Below are positions 23,611-28,466 of a stretch of DNA of 28,466 nucleotides, in pieces (positions within the stretch are counted from its first letter, which is position 1; the number at the start of each line of letters is the position of its first letter). Under the pieces are notes generated by a model. That model saw nothing but the letters and a program-made list of their open reading frames with translations. It was not told the DNA's origin and ran no database searches. This DNA is from Eubacterium sp. CAG:248 (GTDB lineage: Bacteria; Bacillota; Clostridia; Lachnospirales; Lachnospiraceae), in assembly GCA_000436475.1 (NCBI GenBank), contig FR886208.1:1-28466 (forward strand), written 5' to 3'. The position numbers were made by a program, and so were the translations under genes.

Positions 23611-24090
23611 TTAATCAACGACAATATCCGCTTCTTCAACTCTTATGACTTTCTTAAGCTCGTCATACATAGTTTCAACCTGAAAACCTATCTTACCAGC
23701 ACTAAAAAATATAGTATCATCAATATCCATAACACTCTTATCTATCATAGTCTTAAAAAACTTCTTCATACCAACTGGTGAACATCCTCCATGGATATAG
23801 CCGGTAAGCGGAAGCAGTTCCTTTGACTTTATCATCTCGATATTCTTTTCACCTACACTTTTAGCTGCTTTCTTAAGGTCAAGTTCCTCTGCAACTGGAA
23901 CCATAAAAACATAGTGGTTACCACTCTTACCTATGGTCACCAGTGTTTTAAAAGCTCTCTTAGGATCCTGTCCAAGTGCTGCTGCCACCTCAACGCCACT
24001 TACTGCACCCGAATCTTTATATTCGTGTACTTTATATTTAATCTTCTTCTGATCAAGAATTCTCATTACGTTAGTTTTATCTGCTGACAT
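23611..24090 (-). CDS. ybaK: YbaK/EbsC-family Cys-tRNA(Pro) deacylase
   Basis: Editing protein of 159 aa that hydrolyses Cys-tRNA(Pro), the mischarged product of prolyl-tRNA synthetase. Family features are an N-terminal KYKVHEYKDSG strand, the catalytic lysine region QDPKRAFKTLVTIG, YVFMVPVAEELDLKKAAK and the loop GYIHGGCSPVGMKKFF. Length equals E. coli YbaK. The ATG at 24090 matches homologue starts; GGAGG is 11 nt upstream within an in-frame ATGGAGG that would add six residues. The frame to 24138 has no further support. Substrate assignment follows the YbaK subgroup; related INS-superfamily proteins edit other tRNAs. Confidence 0.9.
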   Translation of the reverse strand: MSADKTNVMRILDQKKIKYKVHEYKDSGAVSGVEVAAALGQDPKRAFKTLVTIGKSGNHYVFMVPVAEELDLKKAAKSVGEKNIEMIKSKELLPLTGYIHGGCSPVGMKKFFKTMIDKSVMDIDDTIFFSAGKIGFQVETMYDELKKVIRVEEADIVVD

Positions 24091-24310
24091 ATTATAATAT
24101 TCCTCCATTCTGCATCGCTGCATTTTTGCACATTTCATCCATAATATTCTTGAATGGCACTCTTTATTTTTGTGTATTGCAAGAATTTTAGTAATGTTAT
24201 TTTACCACTAAATCATTTTTACTTAAATAGCTATTATTAATTTACTTTTGACATTACATCATTATATTTTAACTTTATAAAAAAATTAATTATTTATTTA
24301 TAAGAATATA

Positions 24311-24357
24311 TTGACTTTAATAACCATATAATGTTATATATTATATGGTCATTAAAG
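24311..24357 (+). promoter_or_regulatory. Putative ssrA promoter overlapped by an 18-bp inverted repeat
   Basis: TTGACT (24311-24316), a 17-bp spacer and TTATAT (24334-24339) precede the tmRNA. Inverted arms at 24315-24332 and 24340-24357 (17 of 18 positions match) surround the -10. Another AT-rich -10-like element (TATTTAAT, 24363-24370) is closer to the gene. The rest of 24091-24310 is AT-rich with nothing else I can name. Confidence 0.45.
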
Positions 24358-24374
24358 GCTACTATTTAATACAT

Positions 24375-24712
24375 GGGCTTGTAAAGGTTTCGACAGGGGT
24401 TTTGAAACTGGTGAAGCTATCCGTATGCAATGCGTTAAATGGCAAACTTAAATATAAACGCTGAAGATAATTTAGCATACGCTGCCTAAGTTGCAGCAGT
24501 CTGACCTAGGGCACTCACACTTTAGGACCCAGGCTTCGAACTTGTGAGAAACGACATAGCTTAAGCTTTGCGGTTATGGACGTATTATGAAGCTACTAAG
24601 TGCATAAGGGTGTTAGTTCCCGTATGCACGAGGGAATGTCAAATAACTGACTATGATAGTAGAAGAACAGCGGATGGGCTTTTGGACAGGGGTTCGACTC
24701 CCCTCAGGTCCA
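24375..24712 (+). ncRNA. ssrA: Transfer-messenger RNA (tmRNA)
   Basis: Rescues stalled ribosomes with SmpB by acting first as tRNA-Ala and then as mRNA for a degradation tag. The 5' end GGGCTTG pairs with CAGGTCC at the 3' end (7 bp, two G-U). TTTCGACAGGGG follows the 5' strand and the T-arm reads CAGGGGTTCGACTCCCCT. CCA is not encoded (A then CTA). The tag frame runs from the resume codon GCA at 24442 to TAA at 24487-24489 and encodes ANLNINAEDNLAYAA; the first Ala is from the resume codon and the YAA end suits ClpXP. About 338 nt in one piece. It faces smpB across a shared terminator. Confidence 0.97.
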
Positions 24713-24721
24713 CTAAAACAA

Positions 24722-24774
24722 AATAACGGCATTGTATAGTTTAAAAAACGATATACAATGCCGTTATTTTATTT
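24722..24774. terminator. Bidirectional terminator shared by ssrA and smpB
   Basis: A perfect 17-bp stem (24722-24738 with 24752-24768) is followed by a T-rich run on the plus strand and a U-run on the minus strand. It is 9 nt from the tmRNA 3' end. Confidence 0.9.
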
Positions 24775-24822
24775 TATATTTTAACAGTTTCAATATAAGC
24801 TCTATGTTAACACCTTCTAAGC

Positions 24823-25299
24823 TTACCCCAGATTTCTAATCTTAAAGTCCTTAGCCGCCTCTCTTTGCTGGTCTTTCTTGGCAATAGAATCCCTCTTGTC
24901 ATAGTTCTTTTTACCTTTTGCAAGACCTATCTGCATCTTAACCTTGCCGTACTTTAAGTATACCTGAAGCGGAACAAGTGTGTAACCCTTTGTAGATAAC
25001 TGCCCTGCAAGCTTGTTTATCTCACTTCTGTGAAGAAGAAGCTTTTTAGGACGCAGCGGGTCTTTGTTAAATATATTGCCTTTCTCATATGGTGTGATAT
25101 TCATATTGATTGCAAATACTTCACCATTGATTATCTGTATGTATGATTCTTTGATAGAACATTTGCCCTGTCTTATGGACTTAACCTCAGTTCCACAAAG
25201 CTCCATACCAGCCTCTATCTTATCTTCTATAAAATAATCATAATATGCCTTTTTATTGTTAGCAATAAGTCTGTTGCCACTGGCACTATCCTTTGCCAT
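24823..25299 (-). CDS. smpB: SsrA-binding protein
   Basis: Partner of tmRNA in trans-translation; it binds the tRNA-like domain and places the C-terminal tail in the empty mRNA channel. The 158-aa protein has the OB-fold motifs YDYFIEDKIEAGMELCGTEV, KSIRQGKCSIKESY, NPLRPKKLLLH-type DPLRPKKLLLHRSEI, KGKKNYDKRDSI and a basic tail KDFKIRN. The ATG at 25299 has AAGGAGG 6 nt upstream; the frame to 25320 is not needed. It is 65 nt downstream of rnr, the usual order in Firmicutes, and convergent with its own RNA partner. Confidence 0.97.
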   Translation of the reverse strand: MAKDSASGNRLIANNKKAYYDYFIEDKIEAGMELCGTEVKSIRQGKCSIKESYIQIINGEVFAINMNITPYEKGNIFNKDPLRPKKLLLHRSEINKLAGQLSTKGYTLVPLQVYLKYGKVKMQIGLAKGKKNYDKRDSIAKKDQQREAAKDFKIRNLG

Positions 25300-25364
25300 C
25301 TTATACCTCCTTATAATCAAATCATGATAAGCCCCACAATAACGCAGGCGCTGATAACACTTTT

Positions 25365-27509
25365 CTAATTATATCTGCTATCATAATCCTCTGCAAACAT
25401 AAAGTCGATTGTCCTTGCTATCTTGTTAGTCCCTATAGTCACAACATCAACCTTCTGTCCCAACTTATATGTCTTGTGTGTTGTTTCATTTATCATCTCA
25501 TAATGATTCTCATCAAATATATAGAAACCTGGCATATCATTTACAGATACCATTCCTTCTATTGTATTCGGCAGTTCTACATATATGCCCCAGTTCGTCA
25601 CTCCTGATATGACACCTGAGAATTTCTCTCCCTTGAACTGTTCCATATACTCAACCATTTTAAGCTTGTCTGTATCTCTTTCTGCTTCATCTGCCCTTCT
25701 CTCAGTTGCGCTTGTCTGTTCTGCCACGTCTGGAAGTATCTTATCATAATGTTCTTTTCTTTTTTCACTCATACCACCATGCAGACATTCTTTTATGATA
25801 CGGTGTATCTGAAGATCCGGATAACGTCTTATAGGCGATGTAAAATGGCAGTAATATCTGGCTGCCAGCCCAAAATGACCCACACACTCTGGTGTATACT
25901 TAGCCTTTTTCATTGAACGCAGAGTGAGTCTGCTTATAAGATTCTCTTCATCTGAACCTGATATTTTTTCAAGCAGCTTCTGAAGTTCTTTAGGATGTAT
26001 CTCATCTGTTACATGCATTGAATAGCCGAAATTATTAATGAATGTTGAAAGCTTAAGTATCTTCTCAGGATCAGGATTCTCATGTGTCCTGTAAAGAAAT
26101 GGGACCTCCTGCCAGAAATAATCCTCTGCTACTGTTTCATTAGCAATAAGCATAAAATCCTCTATAAGCTTTGTTGCTACATTTCTATCATATGGCTCTA
26201 TCTTTATAGGATGTCCTTTATCATCAAGCACTATCTTTGATTCTGGAAAATCAAAATCTATTGAACCACGAGCGAATCTTTTCTTTCTAAGAAGTGCGGC
26301 TGCCTCCTCCATAAGCTTAAACATAGGTACAAGCTCTCTATATTTTTCTGTTTCATTAACATCATTATCCTCAAGTATCTTCTTAACTGATGTATATGTC
26401 ATTCTTCTGTTAACATTAATGACTGACTCACATATTCTATGACCTACTACAGCACCTTTGGAATCTATATCCATAAGACAGCTTAGTGCCAGTCTGTCAC
26501 AGCCTTCGTTTAGTGAACATATACCGTTAGACAACTGATGAGGAATCATAGGAATAACCCTGTCCACAAGATATACGCTTGTTCCACGTTTAAGCGCCTC
26601 TTTATCCAGCGCACTGTTCTCTGTTACATAATGGCTCACATCTGCTATGTGGACACCCAGATGATACATATCCCCATCTTTTGTCAATGATACAGCATCA
26701 TCAAGATCCTTAGAATCCTCTCCATCTATAGTAACCATGACAACATCCCTGAGGTCCGTTCTTCCTGCCTTATCCTTTTCGTCCACTTCGTCAGGTATGC
26801 TCTTTAGCTGCTTTTTAACGCCGTCTGGAAACTCCTCCGGCAGGTCATATGCCTTGACTATCGACATTATATCTGTCCCTGGATCATCTATATGTCCTAT
26901 AACCTCTGTAATCCTTCCCTCAGGATTCTTAGTATGTGTACCATAATCAGTTATCTTTACAACTACCTTGCTTCCTGTAACAGCACCCTGCTCATGCTCC
27001 TTTGATACGAATATATCACAGCTTATCTTCTGGTTATCAGGAACAACAAATCCGAAATTCTTATTCTTCTGATATGTTCCAACGAGAGTTTTAACCTCAT
27101 GGTCAACAATCTCTATAATTTTTCCTTCTGCTCTTCTATCGCCTTTTTGAGGAAGGGTTACAACAACTTTGACTTTATCATGGTAAAATGCATTCTTTGT
27201 ATCACTTGCTTTTATAAATATATCTTTTTCCTGTCCTTCTACAGATACAAAGCCAAAGCCCTTGCTTGTACTTTCAAACACTCCAATAAGTGCAACATTG
27301 TCAGGCTTCATATACTTTCCCTTTTTACTGACCCCAATCGTTCCTTCAGCAACTAGTGCATCAAGCACCTCCTGTAGTTCGCATCTTTTATCTTTAGGAA
27401 CGTTAAGAAGTATTGCTATCTCTTTGGTTTTCATAGGAACATATAATTCATTATTCAGTATAAGATCTGCTATATTTTTCTTTCTTTCCTTGAAAATTTC
27501 TGTCTTCAT
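25365..27509 (-). CDS. rnr: Ribonuclease R
   Basis: Processive 3'-5' exoribonuclease that degrades structured RNA, including non-stop mRNA released by trans-translation. Domains of the 714-aa protein are an N-terminal winged helix (1-65), cold-shock-like OB folds (about 70-220), the RNB catalytic domain with TIDGEDSKDLDDAVSL (aspartates at about 265-275) and SPIRRYPDLQIHR, and a C-terminal S1 domain (FSGVISGVTNWGIYVELP, about 630-710). It lacks the long basic tail of the E. coli enzyme, as is common in Gram-positives. GAGGTGG lies 6 nt before the ATG at 27509. It lies between secG and smpB; a terminator follows secG, so rnr likely also has its own promoter, with TATAAT at 27536-27531 but a poor -35. 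Confidence 0.97.
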   Translation of the reverse strand: MKTEIFKERKKNIADLILNNELYVPMKTKEIAILLNVPKDKRCELQEVLDALVAEGTIGVSKKGKYMKPDNVALIGVFESTSKGFGFVSVEGQEKDIFIKASDTKNAFYHDKVKVVVTLPQKGDRRAEGKIIEIVDHEVKTLVGTYQKNKNFGFVVPDNQKISCDIFVSKEHEQGAVTGSKVVVKITDYGTHTKNPEGRITEVIGHIDDPGTDIMSIVKAYDLPEEFPDGVKKQLKSIPDEVDEKDKAGRTDLRDVVMVTIDGEDSKDLDDAVSLTKDGDMYHLGVHIADVSHYVTENSALDKEALKRGTSVYLVDRVIPMIPHQLSNGICSLNEGCDRLALSCLMDIDSKGAVVGHRICESVINVNRRMTYTSVKKILEDNDVNETEKYRELVPMFKLMEEAAALLRKKRFARGSIDFDFPESKIVLDDKGHPIKIEPYDRNVATKLIEDFMLIANETVAEDYFWQEVPFLYRTHENPDPEKILKLSTFINNFGYSMHVTDEIHPKELQKLLEKISGSDEENLISRLTLRSMKKAKYTPECVGHFGLAARYYCHFTSPIRRYPDLQIHRIIKECLHGGMSEKRKEHYDKILPDVAEQTSATERRADEAERDTDKLKMVEYMEQFKGEKFSGVISGVTNWGIYVELPNTIEGMVSVNDMPGFYIFDENHYEMINETTHKTYKLGQKVDVVTIGTNKIARTIDFMFAEDYDSRYN

Positions 27510-27581
27510 TGCTATCCACCTCTATTCCGTATTATATTTTACCAGCTTTATTTAATTATCATATTAACTACAATTATACAA

Positions 27582-27618
27582 AAACGCTCTTAAGATATAT
27601 TATATCTTAAGAGCGTTT
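27582..27618 (-). terminator. Terminator or attenuator between secG and rnr
   Basis: A perfect inverted repeat of 18-nt arms around one central base, GC-containing at its base, is followed on the minus strand by a U5 run. It comes 17 nt after the secG stop and could end the gpmI-secG transcript or partly reduce read-through into rnr. Confidence 0.8.
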
Positions 27619-27634
27619 CATGTAAACACTTAAA

Positions 27635-27892
27635 TTAGAAATTAATATTTAAAATGATAGCAATAATAACAAATAATACTGCAAGTATTTTTGTAAATGT
27701 TACAAGCTTTCCTTCCATTGAACGACCCTTGTTCTTGCCCCAGTATGTGTCTGCTGCACCACTGATTGCACCTGAAAGACCATTCTGCTTGCTTTCCTGC
27801 ATAAGAACTACCACTGTTAAACATATACATACTAATATAAATATAGCCATTAAGACTACTCTTATTGTATCAGCCACCGACATGCCAAACAT
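27635..27892 (-). CDS. secG: Preprotein translocase subunit SecG
   Basis: Small subunit of the SecYEG channel. Two hydrophobic helices (about 10-32 and 63-83) flank the conserved cytosolic loop LMQESKQNGLSGAISGAAD and the following YWGKNKGRSMEGKL. Length is 85 aa, typical. AGGAGG lies 8 nt before the ATG at 27892. The order gpmI-secG-rnr-smpB-ssrA is a familiar Firmicutes arrangement. Confidence 0.96.
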   Translation of the reverse strand: MFGMSVADTIRVVLMAIFILVCICLTVVVLMQESKQNGLSGAISGAADTYWGKNKGRSMEGKLVTFTKILAVLFVIIAIILNINF

Positions 27893-27983
27893 ATATCAAA
27901 CCTCCTGTTAAATTGCAAAAATCACAATAATCATATAATACCAAATAAATAATAAATGTGCAACTAATATTTAACTGATATCA

Positions 27984-28466
27984 TTATTTTTTAATAAGAA
28001 GTGACTTACCTGTCATTTCTGCTGGCTGATTCAGACCCATAATCTGGATAAGAGTAGGTGCTATATCGCATAAGCTTCCACCATCTCTAAGTGTATATGA
28101 ATCATCATAATTCACAAGGATAAAAGGTACTGGATTAGTTGTATGTGCTGTATGTGGAGCACCTGTTTCATAATCTATCATCTTCTCAGCATTACCATGA
28201 TCTGCACAGATAAATAACACACCATCAACATCCTTAACAGCCTGTACCGCTTTTCCAACAAGCTCATCCACCTTTTCAACTGCCTTAACAGCTGCTGGAA
28301 TAACTCCTGTATGTCCAACCATATCAGGGTTGGCAAAGTTTATTACTATAACATCGTATTTATCAGACTTAATAGCCTCTACAAGATCCATACCAACCTC
28401 TGGCGCACTCATCTCTGGCTTAAGATCATAAGTAGGAACATCCTTAGGTGAATTAACAAGAAGTCT
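27984..28466 (-). CDS. gpmI: 2,3-bisphosphoglycerate-independent phosphoglycerate mutase, C-terminal part
   Basis: Glycolytic enzyme that interconverts 3- and 2-phosphoglycerate with two Mn ions. Only the last 160 residues are inside the window; the frame is open to the right edge, so the ATG at 28412 is internal. Visible motifs of the alkaline-phosphatase-like metal site are NFANPDMVGHTG and FICADHGNAEKM, followed by PHTAHTTNPVPF. SPKDVPTYDLKPEMSAPEVG, with its preceding residues, is the conserved segment near the substrate site. The full-length enzyme is about 510 aa. It is 91 nt upstream of secG on the same strand. Confidence 0.96.
   Translation of the reverse strand, partial: RLLVNSPKDVPTYDLKPEMSAPEVGMDLVEAIKSDKYDVIVINFANPDMVGHTGVIPAAVKAVEKVDELVGKAVQAVKDVDGVLFICADHGNAEKMIDYETGAPHTAHTTNPVPFILVNYDDSYTLRDGGSLCDIAPTLIQIMGLNQPAEMTGKSLLIKK

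Noticed and set aside
28412..28412. ATG at 28412 as the start of gpmI
   Set aside because: The frame and conserved GpmI sequence continue upstream to the window edge, so this methionine is internal.

Overview
The window is a 28.5 kb stretch of a low-GC Gram-positive chromosome, almost certainly a clostridial Lachnospiraceae. The gene set (ScpAB, MtaB, ThiI with a NifS-type desulfurase, type III pantothenate kinase, ECF-type BioY, secG-rnr-smpB-ssrA) and the AT-rich intergenic DNA support this. A pectin methylesterase suggests a pectin user such as the Lachnospira (Eubacterium) eligens group; that placement is inference. No insertion sequence, prophage, CRISPR array or rRNA gene is visible. 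Most of the window is conserved housekeeping DNA with a few odd features.

Left part (1-11.3 kb). On the minus strand, mtaB-coaX-coaBC (tRNA methylthiolation and two steps of CoA synthesis) ends at a strong terminator. A promoter pointing out of the window lies at the extreme left edge. A small plus-strand gene for an HPr-like protein without the phosphorylatable histidine has its own near-consensus promoter and terminator. Next comes a probable seven-gene minus-strand operon, scpA-scpB-M18 aminopeptidase-prmA-rsmE-cysteine desulfurase-thiI. It starts from a recognisable promoter that is divergent from the yihY promoter.

Middle part (11.3-17.7 kb). yihY (+) and a long SpoIID/LytB protein (-) converge on one shared terminator. 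Upstream of spoIID is a structured RNA that I read as 6S RNA. Directly upstream of that is a degenerate sigma-70-like protein that keeps core-binding and region-3-like sequence but has lost the promoter-reading regions. This pairing is the most interesting part of the window. An RpiB/LacAB-type isomerase (+) and bioY (-) follow, separated by a long imperfect inverted repeat. bioY has a BirA-type operator over its -35.

Right part (17.8-28.5 kb). There is a GNAT acetyltransferase, a pectinesterase without a signal peptide, and a response regulator-histidine kinase-lipoprotein operon. That operon's promoter carries two 10-bp direct repeats 22 bp apart. Then come an unknown single-pass coiled-coil membrane protein, a YbaK-type deacylase, tmRNA (ssrA, +) facing smpB (-) across a shared terminator, rnr, secG and the 3' part of gpmI, which runs off the right edge.

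Across the window many Shine-Dalgarno sequences are fused to an upstream ATG (ATGGAG or ATGAGG). Several of these create micro-ORFs of 4-6 codons whose stop overlaps the real start codon.
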